Below, in pieces: positions 9,588 to 21,649 of a stretch of 64,000 nt of DNA. Both the position numbers and the translations under genes were made by a program. This stretch comes from Crossaster papposus (taxonomy: Eukaryota; Echinodermata; Asteroidea; Velatida; Solasteridae). The stretch is taken from assembly GCA_037893245.1 (NCBI GenBank), contig JBAIAA010000881.1:149508-213507 (forward strand). Direction: 5' to 3'. The stretch's first letter is position 1. Every line of letters starts with the position of its first letter. The notes beneath the pieces were generated by a model that saw nothing but the letters and a program-made list of their open reading frames with translations, made no database searches and was not told the origin of the DNA.

Positions 9588-9667
9588 ACCGATAATGTAA
9601 CAAAAAAATACCAATAGTGTAGTAAAGGGGACTACACTATCGGTCATTTGTTACATTATCGGTTAGT
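9588..9667. repeat. Fold-back hairpin
   Basis: ctaaccgataatgtaacaaa at 9588 returns inverted as ttgttacattatcggttag ending at 9667, turning at about 9628 (agtaaaggggactacact). The same words (taccgataatgtaacaaaac, ccgatagtgtagtaaaatg) also occur singly from 9510. It is a small palindrome-derived repeat. Confidence 0.8.
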
Positions 9668-9762
9668 GATACAATATCGGTCAATTATTTGTGTGACAAT
9701 ATTCGTTGGTTACTGCATTATCAGTTGTACAAAGCCCCAAGTATCTCACGAATTATCTTTAA

Positions 9763-10064
9763 AGGTAGGATACACTATTGGTAATTGCTTGAATTATCAG
9801 GAATGGGTGGATTTAAAGGTAGAATACACCATTGGTAATTGCTTGAATTATCAAGAATGGGTGGATGTAAGAGTAGGATACACCATTGGTAATTGCTTGA
9901 ACTATCATGGATGGGTTGATTCGGTGGGTCCGATTTTTTTCGGAACAATTACAGGATATATAGCGCAATCATTGGCCAATCATATTTACTTTCAAATGAG
10001 TAAGATATTTCCTAATAATTCAGTAGTAAAATGTTTCGATTTCTGCAAATGAAATATCCTACCT
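9763..10064 (+). mobile_element. MITE family A, copy A3 with triplicated end
   Basis: Starts AGGTAGGATACACT after TTAA (9759-9762) and ends ATATCCTACCT before TTAA (10065-10068). The first 54 bp of the family are present three times in tandem (starts 9763, 9817 and 9871), and most of the interior, including the central palindrome, is missing. Because 54 is a multiple of three, the array keeps a frame open and yields an 18-residue repeated peptide (VGYTIGNCLNYQEWVDLK). I regard that frame as spurious. Confidence 0.85.
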
Positions 10065-10068
10065 TTAA

Positions 10069-10838
10069 AAGAAAGTTTTATTCGCTATACAATGTTTATT
10101 TTGTCAGCCGTTTTTAGATATCATACAACGCTGCTTTGTATTATGTTCTGTCTTGCACTATTCATATCCATGTGTTGCCCTGACCTTTGGAAGTGACACC
10201 ACGTCTGCAGTATATTCTTCCCAAGAAAAAAGATCGAGTCACAAGATTTGTATTTTCATGTCATCACCTGATATGATCCAGATAATAATATGCACTAATT
10301 TCAATGAATTCGTCACAGTTTCCCTATTTGTTTCCTTTTTTAAACTTAACATTGACGCCCATAACAATCCCTGTAATTCAGCAATGTAAATGTCAGGGAA
10401 ACTATCCGATTAATTCCACATTCCCTCCAATTTAGTTTGGCCGGAAATTATTCACGTTTTATCGCACGGAGGGATTATTCCCAGCCGAAGGTTAATCGGT
10501 CATTCATGTTTTCGTTGGAACAAGACCGAATCGGGTCGTTACTAAAATAAACCCACGGAAGTCGCCAAAGGCAGCGACGCGACCAGAGCTCGAACAAAAA
10601 TGGATCGAACGGCCTGATGTACTTGTGTGTTGCCAAGAAAAATAACCCAGTATGTGTCGACAGCATGAGAAAATGGCTTAAAGCAGCTACTGAAAATGTC
10701 AAGAAAGGAACTCTGTCTAAATCATTAGGTAGGCCTGAGGGTAAGAGCAAGGTAACCATTTTAGCAGAGTTCCAGCCAGAACTGGCCTATTTTTTCGAAA
10801 ACAAAAGCAGAACTGTCAAGGTATCCAGCAACATTTGG
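10069..10838. other. Unassigned stretch
   Basis: No recognised gene or repeat. Short frames at + 10153-10389 and + 10617-10841 have no motif. The second reads MYLCVAKKNNPVCVDSM and could be a decayed fragment of something coding, but I cannot name it. Confidence 0.35.
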
Positions 10839-10839
10839 T

Positions 10840-11030
10840 AGGGTTGTAGTCGAGTCCCTGCAAGTCTGTTCACAAGTCCTTTCGTGAAGCCAGTCACAAT
10901 TCCTTTCATAAAGACAGTCACAAGTAACTAGATGAACAATGACAAAGGAATGCTTTTGTCAAAGCTGATTTGAATAGCTTGTGATGTGAATTAGAACCGA
11001 TGGACTTGTGATGGACTTGACTACATCCCT
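10840..11030. mobile_element. Family D inverted-repeat element, copy 1
   Basis: Ends are inverted: agggttgtagtcgagtcc (10840) and ggacttgactacatccct (ending 11030). The inside repeats cacaattcctttcataaag-type words ('cacaagtccttt...cagt'). A second copy is at 34596-34845. Non-coding, presumably a MITE. Confidence 0.75.
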
Positions 11031-13015
11031 GACATTTGGCGATTTGCATTTAGTATAGTAGTCAGGCAGATCGGTGCAAAATGTGATAAAAATTGTTCAT
11101 TATTTTGATGATAAAAGCATGACATTTGGTGTACAGTCAGAGAATGTCTTGAGAAATGTGATTCGCGTGAAGTAGTCTTTCTATATCTGTGTACACAGTG
11201 GGCCGGATTTAGCGCATTCATTTGGACTTTTGCCTGGACTGTACATTGACAGTAAGTCAGAGTCGGTCATAACAGTCAGTTACTGAGGTTACAAAGAAGA
11301 TAATACTGGCCTCTCTCGGACCAACACAAAAAGTAGTTTATAAACGTGGCCTTTAAAACTATAGGCATCTTCCAGCCTGCGTGGCGCTCCCCACTAGCGG
11401 AGCTCTGATTCTGAATGTTCGGGCGGTATTATGTTCACGCCGTGTCACGTCAGCGTTTCAACTCTGCCGTAGCGTGGCCGGGGTGCATGTTTCATTAGGA
11501 GTACGAGCCGTGAATCCAGCGGGCCGCAGACCCTCTGGCGGCACGGGGGGCCTCGGCTGCAACAGCTCGGCTCCCCTTTGGCTCTCTATGCGTTGCCCCT
11601 CATTTCATATGGGCGGGTACTGTGTCTCCGCTCCTTCTTCAGCGATGACTGAACTACATATTTCCCTGCCACGCTATATCAATATTATTTAGATCCCTAC
11701 AAGTTTTGTCTTCCTTTCTCTATACTGCAACTAATGTGATTTTCTGACGGCGAGATCAGCGCGTCTGGTCTGTCTTTACCCCCACATGTTCCCATTTATA
11801 TGGGGTGAAGAAAGGCAATTGTTGTAAAGTGTCTTACCCAAGGACACGATGAAGCAACTACTATAACCCGTTACTCTTTATATCATCAGTGGGTTGGCAT
11901 ACACCTAGTTATGAAGACAGCTTCGTTTGTTTGAATAAAGCTGATCGAGTTGTTGGGAATTTTGTCTGTCCCCATATCGTTTTGAGTCTCCAGTAAAGGG
12001 GGTCAGTAGTGATAGTTCTGGGTTAGGGTATTGAAAGGAAGAAGAAGAAGAATAGGGTGATGTTGAAAAGTTTGGGTTGAACTTGAAAGAGGTTTTAGGG
12101 TTTGAGTACAAAGAGATTTACATTAAGCACACGAAACCTATGGAATGTCCCCATAACGTCATGTACGGAAAGAATGTGCGTTCACGTATAGGCCTATAAC
12201 TATCTAATCTGAACTCCTCCTTAGCGAAACAAATCATCATGAATCTCACCAACTTCTTGTTTTGTTTTTCTTCGTTCCTAGATTATGTGTGGTGTTAACA
12301 AACCGTGCTGTCGAGTCTGCCTTTGCTCATTGTCCATTACGTCCGTCAACGGCATGACAATAAAGATATACACAAACACGTGATTATATGTTTGAGCTTA
12401 ATATCGGCAGCGCAGCTGGTAACGCGGCGGTCCGCTGACAGAAATACTGACCATTAAAATGTTTAAAGTTTACTGCCGGCAAAAAATAATATGCGCAGTG
12501 ATGGGAATTGACAACGGTATGGTGTAATAACGTGGGGATAACATCGCCGCTGTTTCCGAATTACATATGACGGGATTCTTGTAGCCCGGGTATCCGCGTT
12601 GAAGTGCGGCCGGTTTCGTGTGAGAGAACACTTTATTCGTTGTATACAATGTCGTTTATGCTGTCGTTGAACTACAAGCTGGCGCGTGAGTTCGAATCTA
12701 TAGTCGATCGTCAATGAGTTGGACCAGATTGTAATCTGGGACCAATTTCCTAGAGCTACTGCGAAGCACCAAAATGTGTTGAAGCACCAAAATCCTTGCT
12801 AGTAAAAATGATCACGAGTCAACATGTTAATTTTTGTTAATGTTATGATAATTTAACAACAACTAACTTACTAATTACAAACATTAGACATTCATGTTAT
12901 ACATGTTATGCTGGTTTTTACTGAGCAAGGTTTTGTTGTGCTCTATTATTGGTCCCAGATTAGGACCCACGAATCCCTAGTTTACATCGGCGAATCTAAA
13001 AAGGGATAAGGGTTG
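11031..13015. other. Unassigned stretch with one repeat-like fragment
   Basis: No gene recognised. A GC-richer block lies at 11380-11660; its 103-codon plus frame has no motif. Around 11825-11855 'agtgtcttacccaaggacac' resembles a motif also present at about 43580 (atgtcttgcccaagaaca), probably two relics of one dispersed repeat. At 12735-12955 'gaagcaccaaaat' and 'actgagcaagg' resemble decayed family J. Confidence 0.4.
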
Positions 13016-13100
13016 CAACCCCCCCCCCCCCCCCCCCCCCTTTCCCAGATTAGGACCCAGCTCCTCCCCCCCCCCCCCCCCCCCCCCCCACCCCCACCCC
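13016..13100. repeat. Poly-C tracts
   Basis: Two C runs of roughly 20-24 bases separated by tttcccagattaggacccag, a phrase also present at about 12955. This suggests a short duplication around the tract. Confidence 0.85.
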
Positions 13101-13193
13101 CGTTCAGCAAAGGACTAAAATTACTTAAAAGCTGACAGATCCATCCAACATTGCCTTATATTAATGCCTTATACGGAAGCATTGTAGAATTCA

Positions 13194-13482
13194 GGTTGGC
13201 GTAGCGGTTCTTTCCTCGCCTTCCATCGCTGTGACCCGAGTTCGAACCCCGCCTGGGCCAATTATGTGATTTGGGTTTTCAGTCCCTGTTTTAATTCCGT
13301 GGGTTTTCCCCAGGATATTCTTTGGGGGTTTTCCTCCCACCTCTAAAACTGTATTGTCTTCTCTCTTCAGGTTTTCTTCAGAGTTACGAGCTACAGTGCC
13401 TAGGGCGCTTTTGAGAGATTCTTGGTTTCATTACCAGAAAACATTATAATAATAAATAATAAGAATAATTAATAATAATACT
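13194..13482 (+). mobile_element. tRNA-derived SINE, family S, copy S1
   Basis: The head (13194-13260) looks like a tRNA: a box-A-like segment (ttggcgtagcggttc) and a box B gagttcgaacccc. It continues into a conserved body (gattttcagtccctg..., cccaggatattctttggg, gcgcttttgagagattcttgg) and ends in an (aat)n-type tail. Copies S2 (16836), S3 (29785, minus) and S4 (44276, minus) share head, body and tail. As a RNA polymerase III SINE it would depend on a LINE in trans. Confidence 0.85.
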
Positions 13483-13662
13483 AACATTTTCTGGGGCATG
13501 CCCAGAACACCCCAGATCCAGCAAGCCATTACTTCAATATTTCCCCTTCCCCTTTTGGGGGTTTTGCTCAAAGCTAGATACGCCCCTGGTTTGATGACCT
13601 AAATATTTAGGGAGTCTGGCCAATTACATCAAAGTGAATCGTTACAAATTTTTCAAAATAGG

Positions 13663-13921
13663 CACTTGGGGAGAAAAATTAGCGTAAGTTTTTAGGTAAT
13701 AAGGAGACATTGGCACCTAGGGAGACATTTCAGTGTCTCCCTAAGTGTCTAGCTACCCTAAAAAACGATATTTGGAAGTTATTTTTGTCCTAGAACGACA
13801 AATTTTGGTCTAAATAGCATAAATCTCGAAGATCTTAGAGAAAAGGGTTAGAGTAAACAAGTTAGGACTGTTTTAAGTTTGTGTACATCTCTATGGGATT
13901 GTCTCCCCCAAGTGCCTATTT
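13663..13921 (+). repeat. Family R dispersed repeat, copy 1
   Basis: Shares order and sequence with 50878-51108 (opposite strand): 'aattagcgtaagttt', 'taataaggagaca', a short palindrome gggagacatttcagtgtctc, 'aaaacgatatttggaagtta', 'tagcataaatctcgaag', then gtctcccccaagtg. Non-coding; the class is unknown to me. Confidence 0.75.
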
Positions 13922-15092
13922 AGAGGTTGGAACTGCTTTGTCCAAACTGATTTGATCACCAAAGCGTTACAAAACTTGTACATGTACATTTCTTCAAGAC
14001 ACATTTTGGTTCAGACGGGAAATTTGATGCGAATTTACCTGAAACTCTCGCACATAACGAGACTTAATGGCTTCAGCAGCAATCCAGGGATTAGCGAGTC
14101 TGGTTTCTGACCTCCTTTGAGTCCTTTCCCCCTTGTCATTCCTTCACATCGCACCGTGACTCAGCACCAGCCCCGATTGAAGCCGTCATGGCTTTTCTAC
14201 CTTCATTAAAATCTCGCGTCTTCCCCTCGCCCTATACTATACCCGACGTGCCGGGACAAAGATCCCCCTTCATTAACACCCCTGATCCGCACTTCACACG
14301 CTCTTGTCAAAGCATTGCATCTCTCGCAAGATGACTGGATGGATGGATGCAAGTGTAAATTGGGCCATTTCTGTGTGTATCCTCGATCAGCTAACGCCTA
14401 CGATCAATTCCTGCCAGGGGCTTTTTGGCGTGAAGTACAGTTGATCTACTTTAGAATATCAATCCCATCCGGCTGAAATGAGAAATGAATCCTAAGCAAA
14501 ACGTGACAAACCAGGCAGTTGTAGTAAAATGTTGGAACACAGTCACCGTGTGGGGAACCGTCTCTTTACACTATACACTCCTTTTCACCTCTGAATATTC
14601 GTGCGAGATTAGTTACAACGTGTATTTGTAAACGACAGCGGTACATATAGGCGCTAATTATTTCAAACATGATATAAATCAAGTACAGACACAGACTACG
14701 CATGCTGCACAGATAGCATGCGAAACCGGTGCGAACCGTCGGCAAGTTAAACTTTGCCGATCGTCTGCAAGGTAATAGTTTGCGTGTCAGCGACACTTCC
14801 GCAAAAGAAATGTGTCCATCGGTATGCAGTTTGTGTCCAGTTTGAGTTTCATATTGCGTTTATTTACGTCAATATGGAAACTGGACTTCAAGGTTATCTT
14901 AACTTATACCAACAGTTGGTGAAATACCGTCAGTCTATTAATAAACCTCTACTCTACCACAAACATGACCTTTCTCTTATATATTTTGTTCGCCCTGAAT
15001 AGCCAGAAAGAACTCTAGGTACAGATCTACAAGAGAAATTAGAATACGGTAATAAGGTACTTAGGAAAACTGAAGATGGGAATTAGCATTCT
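13922..15092. other. Unassigned stretch
   Basis: No gene or repeat recognised. Open frames at - 14566-14796 and + 14754-15002 overlap tail to tail and have no motifs. Confidence 0.4.
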
Positions 15093-15215
15093 TCATAAAA
15101 CACAACAGATCATAGGTTGGAGGGAAACAGGCAAGGAATTCCAAAAAGATGCAGTACGTGATGGGTAAAAACTAATGGGATGCCGATTTGTTCTACATCT
15201 AGGTTTTGAAACAGT
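15093..15215 (-). pseudogene. LINE reverse-transcriptase C-terminal scrap
   Basis: The minus frame reads RTNRHPISFYPSRTASFWNS and then LPVSLQP. This matches the tail pattern of many non-LTR retrotransposon proteins (RTN...SFFPRT...WNSLP). Nothing recognisable precedes or follows it, so it is a short decayed fragment. Confidence 0.55.
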
Positions 15216-16830
15216 ATATGGATGAGAACAGGCAGAAAGACGAGTTTCTCTGTCAAACACTATATAATTGCATAATATTTTGTTTTCTACAAAGCAATAT
15301 CCCGAAAGACAACTACAACATCCTAATTTGTAATTCGAACGAAACTGCATTGCATTAGAAGATGGTACGAGTCTTGTTCAAAGGCTAAAAGACATGGGAT
15401 GTGCAGCCAGCGTATCAACACCGAGACAGGACGCCCTACAGAAAAAATAGAATCGAGGCTGGCGACATCATTGCAGACAAGATCAGCGGAAGTCATGCAC
15501 CGTAAAATGATGCTGAGTAAATTTAGTTCTCTGCGCGGTTATGAGCCCGAAAATTCTCCTAATTATATGGTCCGTTAAAAAAGCGCTCCTGCTGCATCAG
15601 TCTGTGATATCGCCTCGTCTCGTGTGGCATTTTTTTAAACCCTAGAAAACAGTTGAGCATGTTCGCAGATGCGCCCTCAATGACCTTCATAGGTCTTCCT
15701 CAACCGAGCGTGATGTAGGCTCCGTCTATCATCATTTGCCTGTCTGGTTGTAAACATTCCAACTCCGACCCGTGGCTCAGCTAATTTTGTAACCAGAAAT
15801 TCAGTGAAAGGATTCCATTACTTTTTTTTGCAACGCAAGTGGCATACCCGAAGCGAAAGCTTTGAGAATGGGGCCTGACCTTTGACCTTACAAGATGGCG
15901 TCGCATGCCACTCATGCGAAAGAAGTCGCCGACACCCAACCTCTTGGCGATCAATTTGTTTTTAGCAGCGTGCGTCATCACCAGTGTTGGATGCTTTGTT
16001 GGGCATGCAAACTCATTGGCCCTTTTAAAAAAGGCAACGATGGTGTTTGTGACACATAAGAATGTTTCACGCCACATGTGTTCTTGCGAACATTTTTGAC
16101 TGGGCCACCGACGGCCTAGATCAGTTGGTATCCAAATAACCTGTATACACGAATAGCGGACGTTTAAATGGAGCGAGAAATGGTTTCACTAATGCCGTGT
16201 TTCCCTGCTGTCTACAGCACAAACAAACATGTTCTGCTGGCCTATTTCGGGATCCTATCATTATTGAGCTAGCTGGATAACAGTTGTAATTTCTCTAATA
16301 CAAGTTTTAAATTGATAGATATAAGACGAATTCGATCTCTTAATGCTGCCTTTCGGCAACATATGAATTTAATGACGAATTGACCTGGGGCCATTTTTAT
16401 GAAGTGCTAAGCACATTAAACTACGCATGTGTCGTCACTCTAATCAGAAAAGTGTTTACAATGTTTAATTTGTATTAATGTACAGTTAACTGTACATTCT
16501 TTAAAAAAAATGATTTTACACAACCCGGATATCAACAATAACAACATTCAAACAAAATGTCATCAAGTTATGTGCGTCTATATACATTATAAAATGAAAA
16601 TGGCCTAAGAACTTATTACGTTAAAGAAAAGACAGGGGGTGGAGGGTAAACATTTGTTTAAAGCAAGATTGAAACGATAGTTTGAGATTTTAAATATGTA
16701 AAAATGGACTCGTGTAAATGGGGATAACCTCCGACGGAGATATGCCATAATTAGGTCACACATTCGAAAGTCCTAAATAGTACTGTACTATGCGAAACTT
16801 TAAAGGAAGTATACATAATACTACAAAGGG
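15216..16830. other. Unassigned stretch; short family J scrap
   Basis: No gene recognised. 16385-16420 (ctggggccatttttatgaag, tgctaagcac) is a short piece of family J. Two overlapping frames at 15781-16099, on opposite strands, lack motifs. Confidence 0.4.
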
Positions 16831-16835
16831 AGTAT

Positions 16836-17112
16836 GGTTGGCGTAGCGGTTCTTTCCTCGCCTTCCACCACTATGACCCGGGTTAGAACCCCGCCTGGGC
16901 CAATAATATATGGATTGGGTTTTCACTCCCTGTCTGACACCGTGAGTTTTCTCCAGGATATTGTTCTGGGTTTTCCTCCGACCTTTAAAACTGTACGTCC
17001 TTCACATTGTCTTCTCTCTACAGGTTTCTTTAGGCTTGCGAGATGCAGTGCCTGGAGCGCTTTTGAGGGATCCTTGGTTTCATTACCAGAAAGAATTAAT
17101 AATTATAATAAT
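16836..17112 (+). mobile_element. SINE family S, copy S2
   Basis: Same tRNA-like head as S1 (ggttggcgtagcggttcttt at 16836, box B ggttagaaccccg with one change), the same body and an (ata)n tail. A family-B MITE follows directly at the tail. A 117-codon open frame runs through this SINE and is not a gene. Confidence 0.85.
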
Positions 17113-17501
17113 AATACACTATTTGCGTTTGCTGTAAGTTTTGAAAATGGATCGGTTAGGAGATTCATATTTTATAGTAAATGGTAAATATTGTGTCGCT
17201 GACCTGTTTTGTGTTCAAATAAGCTGAAGAAAAAAGAGCGGCTCCTGGACTTCCTTCAAACGAATTCAATAAATTGAGGGCAATGTTTGAAAATAGTCAG
17301 GTTTTTACAACGATTACCGGCCGCAATCGTTTAAAATTGATACAAAAATACACTTACATTTCTCGAAACCCACATCACATCACCAGGTGCTGTGATTTCA
17401 CAAGATTCTTGGGACTAGTTATTCACTGATAGTCAAGTAAGGTAATTCATAATAACTCAGTAGTTTTGGTTTTAAATGTTTGCAAATGATGTATACTACC
17501 T
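17113..17501 (+). mobile_element. MITE family B, copy B1
   Basis: Starts atacactatttgcgtttgctg and ends gatgtatactacct followed by TTAA (17502-17505). Family B shares with A the 3' end '-TACCT|TTAA', the 'attttatagtaaat' block and a central palindromic core (cgattaccggccgcaatcg), but its sequence and length differ. Other copies: 24762, 47478, 51668 and 54344. Confidence 0.7.
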
Positions 17502-17505
17502 TTAA

Positions 17506-18410
17506 AGGGGCCGGTATATACACGTATAACACGCACATGTACTCTTCATTCGCTAACTCACCGAGCCCTGTCGTATACCTGTGTGGCAAAACGGCAGACG
17601 TGTTAATGATAACCCTTCACTGCTGACTCTAAATATACATTTTCTTCGCAACGACCGACCAATAAGAAAACGACTTTATAGGTCAGCTTAGGCTATTAGC
17701 ATAGTGAGCACCACCCACAAAACCTCACACAGCTGGTTGGAACAAGGCGTTTGGTTGTCTTCAGTTGAATTGCATAAAATAGTGGCCGCGTGGTGTCACT
17801 GTTCGAGCTGTATTTTTGCACTGCTATAACTAGCGCGGGCGTGAATTTCGGACAGATAACGACGAACGCCTTGCAAAAGGCTAACATGTAACAGAACAAA
17901 AATCGATTTTGTTCCGAGTCTGGTTTGGCATGTGATAATAAAACCGTACAGGGTTTAACAAAAGGCCTGGACATATTTTGAACACGGAATAATGACTACT
18001 GACGCTAAAATACACCGAGGGATAAAATAATAAGCCAAAATAAGCTGCTGAGAGCTAGAAGCTAGATCTTGAGAAAAACAGTTTCTTACCTTTTCTTGCT
18101 CATTTTCTATAATTTTCTGATTTGGTACAAAGAGACAAAATCCGCCGCGAGTGTAGGTATAGTTTCTTCACCTCCGAATCTGCCGCTGTAGTATAAATCC
18201 TCATTGGAGTATAAATCTTCATCGGGTATGTTAAAAAAAAAAAACCATCAAAATAAATTGGCGACTCAGTTCTTGAGGATGACAGGACAGTATCTCGAAA
18301 CGTACTCCTAACAAAAATGCTTACAGATCATCATCAATGGAAAACATGTTGGCGGTGTTAGCAGACTAGACACGCCCGACGCACACTGTGTATACCCAGC
18401 ACGATATGTG
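17506..18410. other. Unassigned stretch
   Basis: No gene recognised. The 92-codon minus frame at 17696-17974 has no motif. A poly-A run lies at about 18233-18244. Confidence 0.4.
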
Positions 18411-18469
18411 GCAGAAGGGTACCCACCTCTTATATACTTTATACGCACTCAACACTATTGTAACCTAAC

Positions 18470-18590
18470 CCATCCCCCCCTTGAAACCTAAAAGGAATTT
18501 CTGAGTTTCCGGGAACACAATGGTCAACACAAAAGAGGGGGGGGGGGGGGGTTCTCTGCCACATATCGTGCTTTATATGACACTGTGGCA
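18470..18590 (-). repeat. Family X C-tract repeat, copy 1
   Basis: Read on the minus strand: 'cgatatgtggcagagaac', a C tract, 'ctcttttgtgttgaccattgtg', 'ctcagaaattccttttaggt'. The same order occurs at 18793-18945 and 20508-20625, and a 5' piece at 20098-20152. Confidence 0.7.
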
Positions 18591-18792
18591 GCAAATGACT
18601 TGGTTGTTCCTTCTTATTCCTCCATGGTTGTCCAACCATATAATAGCAAGGAACAAGTTCCTTGATCTATGGTCTAATGTATACTGGGCATTTAAACACC
18701 CTTATTAACCCAACATTTATTCCATTGTTTGGTTACGCAACACGGAGACCAGGCAGGGCAAAGCTTTCACGTACCTAGCTCGTACATAATTA

Positions 18793-18945
18793 TGAAGCAA
18801 GATATGGGACGGAGAGACCCCCCCCCCCCCCCCCCCCCCTCCTTTGTGGCGGTCATTGTGCTTGCGGAATGTTTTGGTTCATCAGGAATTCTTTTAAGGT
18901 TTTTAGGGGGGAGGAGGTGCGTTAGGTAACAATAGTCTAGTAGTC
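18793..18945 (+). repeat. Family X C-tract repeat, copy 2
   Basis: gaagcaagatatgggacgga, a C tract, then ggcggtcattgtgcttgcgg and 'ttcttttaaggttt'. It lies inverted to copy 1 and upstream of the long palindrome. Frames across the C tract are artefacts. Confidence 0.7.
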
Positions 18946-19076
18946 CAGTCAATCTAACCAAATTAGTGGCTCAACCCACCACTAATTGCAACATAATTTT
19001 TTTCACTGCTATGCATTTGAGAAATATCCCCTTAAAACCATACTAAAAGTATACCGAAATATATTTGGTGGAAAAA

Positions 19077-20054
19077 TGTTAAATTTGCATAAATCGTTAA
19101 TCCCTGCTGTGTAATATGTTTATTCCCATATTTGGGTATATATTTTATTTTAATTTTTTTTAAAGTTTATTTTGGTGATTCTACTTAAATATCCTTACTT
19201 CAATAACATTTGCTAAAGCATATAAGTGACTGAATAATTATGAGAACACAGTAATTATCCAAAATGACAACTTCGTGACCCTATAAATGTGCGCACATTA
19301 CACTGTCTCCAGATATCATCAAGTAGTCAGTATTGGTGAGCTTCAAATTCACCAAGTTGCTTACTGGCACAGTTATCATATTAAAACCTTATGAAAAATC
19401 ATATGAACAATGATAACATTGTGATATTTAGCCCAGAAAACAAAAACTTGGGAAAAATGGTGTGTCTATAAATTGGGCTAAAAAGTAGTTAAAGGGTTTC
19501 CTAACATGGAAGACTTGAACAATTCAAGGAAATCCCCAAAATACATTTTAACGTAGATATGATTATTGTAAGCAACAAAAATCTTAAATTTGGGGGGGTT
19601 TCCTTTAACTTGTTCAAGTCTTTCATCTTAGGCAACCCTTCACCTACTTGTTAGCCCAATTTAGGGACACATCATTTTTTCCAAGTTTTTGTTTGCTGGG
19701 CTAAATATCACAATGTTATCATTGTTCATATGATTTTTCATAAGGTTTTAATGGGATAACTGTGCCAGTAAGCAACTTGGTGAATGTGAAGCACTTCAAT
19801 ACTTACTACTTGATGATATCTGGAGACACGGTAAATGCGTGCAAATGATAGGGTATAATTGTAGTCATTTTGGCCATTACTATATTTTCATAATTATTTA
19901 GTCACTTACATGCTTTAAAAAATGTTATTGAAGTAAGGATGTTTAAGTATAATCGCCAAAATAAACTTTAAAAAAAATTAAAATAAAATATATACCCAAA
20001 TATGGGAATAAACATATTACACAGCAGGGATTAACGATTTATGCAAATTTAACA
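19077..20054. repeat. Nearly 1-kb palindrome (arms about 470 bp)
   Basis: The left arm starts tgttaaatttgcataaatcg (19077) and the right arm ends with its complement (20054). The arms correspond over almost their whole length with scattered substitutions, turning near 19565 (acgtagatatgattattgta). It has no coding frame. It could be a fold-back element or a palindromic duplication. Target duplications were not found, and outer flanks differ (ggaaaaa versus taggtat). Confidence 0.9.
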
Positions 20055-20097
20055 TAGGTATTGGGGACTAAGGGAGGAGTCCGTCGGTCCTATTCTC

Positions 20098-20152
20098 ATA
20101 TGAAGCGATATATGGGACGGAAAGAACACCCCCCCCCCACCCCCCACCCCCG
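20098..20152 (+). repeat. Family X fragment, copy 3
   Basis: gaagcgatatatgggacgga and a C tract, matching the first part of copy 2. It is cut off where a family-A fragment begins. Confidence 0.6.
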
Positions 20153-20309
20153 TCTGGCGATCGCGAATTTGTCGTTATAAAATTCAATTTTTCAGAATAA
20201 TTACAGGATATCTAGCGCAATCATTTTGCTGGATGCCTAGAATCATTATTTACTTTCGGATGAGTAAGATATTTCTTAATAATTCGGTAGTAAATGGTGT
20301 ATCCTACCT
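20152..20309 (+). mobile_element. MITE family A, 3' half (A6)
   Basis: From the central 'cgatcgcgaatt' through gatatctagcgcaatcattt to the 3' end ATCCTACCT, followed by TTAA (20310-20313). The 5' half is missing; the C-tract repeat takes its place. Confidence 0.75.
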
Positions 20310-20313
20310 TTAA

Positions 20314-21649
20314 GGCATTAGTAAAAATTGACGATTTGTTCCTTTGAAATCTTAACAATGGGTGTAAAAGAGACGTAACAGGTTTGCTCAGCGTGAAAAC
20401 AAATTATTCGACCGACGAAAAAACAGGATTACAACCCAAATTGTCAGGTGTTGTTTGTGACTGGAATTCGGTGGGTTTTGCTTGATTGACAAAATTGTTT
20501 CACATAAGCAAGATACAAGACGGAGGTGACCCCCTCCTTTTTGGTGGTCATTGTGCTTGCGGAATGTTGTGGTTTCTCAGGAATTTCTTTTAGGTTTGTA
20601 GATAACAATATGTAACAATTGTCTAGAGAGTGTATAGGTGTGAGGGACTAAGGGGGAGTCCCGCAGTCTCATACCGTACCGGGTATAAATTGGTTTGAAG
20701 GCGTGTTCATTTTTTCCTTGGACGAAATTGAAGGTGAGAGTTCGTGAATGTGAAGGAAAAATGTTTTTAAATGGCCGGGAAAACAAATTAAAATTAATGC
20801 CAAACACCCCACTTGCAAATTCGTAATTGATACGAACTTACTTTTGTATGAAACTATTCATTTAATCCATTTAATCTCAACATTTAAAGGCACAGACTCG
20901 TCGAACAACATTTTCAATAGCGCCCTCTGTTAATCGCACTGGCAATGGCGAATTTTTAAATTGCTGTTTATGCTGTTCTGGGAAGATTAGTAATTACACC
21001 CTCTGTTGACACGTGCAGCATGCGCGTACACAAGACACCATTGGGAATCGGAGCCATCGCCGGATGTTGCGACGTGTGCTGATGAACCTGTCTGTTGTTT
21101 TAAACTTGCACGGTACCGGCGTGAGGTCAAAGTGAATGATGACGGCTAGCGTCAATGTCCAGTCAACTCTCCAAGAATCTGCTTACAACTATTAAAACCC
21201 CAGTTCGACTTCATTTCTTCATACTCAAACGATCTGAAATTACAGTTTTTACAGTCATTATGACAGTCAATATCGTACCACTCGATCCGGCTTATTCACG
21301 GTGTTCACGGAGATTAAGTATCGTCGATTAACAATCTCAACAGTCAATTTTACGCCATATGTTATGAGAACGATAACTGTTACTAATAATACAACAGCTC
21401 TTTAGCTATGTTCGGGATCATTAGGTATATCCTTAAATCGCCAGCTTGTCAGCTTAGATCGCTATAGGTAAAAGACGGAAACCAGACCGTGTACATAAAA
21501 ACTCGGTTTCACGAGGGTGTGTCTCTTCTACGCGAGTAAGATCGCCCTATAATCCCTTTGCAATAGCACGCTTCAAATGTCAAATGTACAACATCTAAGG
21601 TTGCATACAAATAAGAAGATATTGGGCAAACTAGTCAGGTTCATAAAGT
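20314..21649. other. Unassigned stretch with family X copy 4
   Basis: 20508-20625 is the fourth family X copy, lacking the long C tract (ggtggtcattgtgcttgcgg). The remainder (20630-21649) has no recognised repeat or gene and may be unique intergenic DNA. Confidence 0.4.

Noticed and set aside
9648..10052. 134-codon open frame with an 18-residue repeated peptide
   Set aside because: The repetition is the tandem 54-bp end of MITE family A; similar frames arise at 22808 and 7466 from the same family. Not a protein gene.
20900..20940. 'gcgccctctgt' as an element end
   Set aside because: The word appears near 20926, 41673 and 46298 but without shared flanking sequence or inverted partner.
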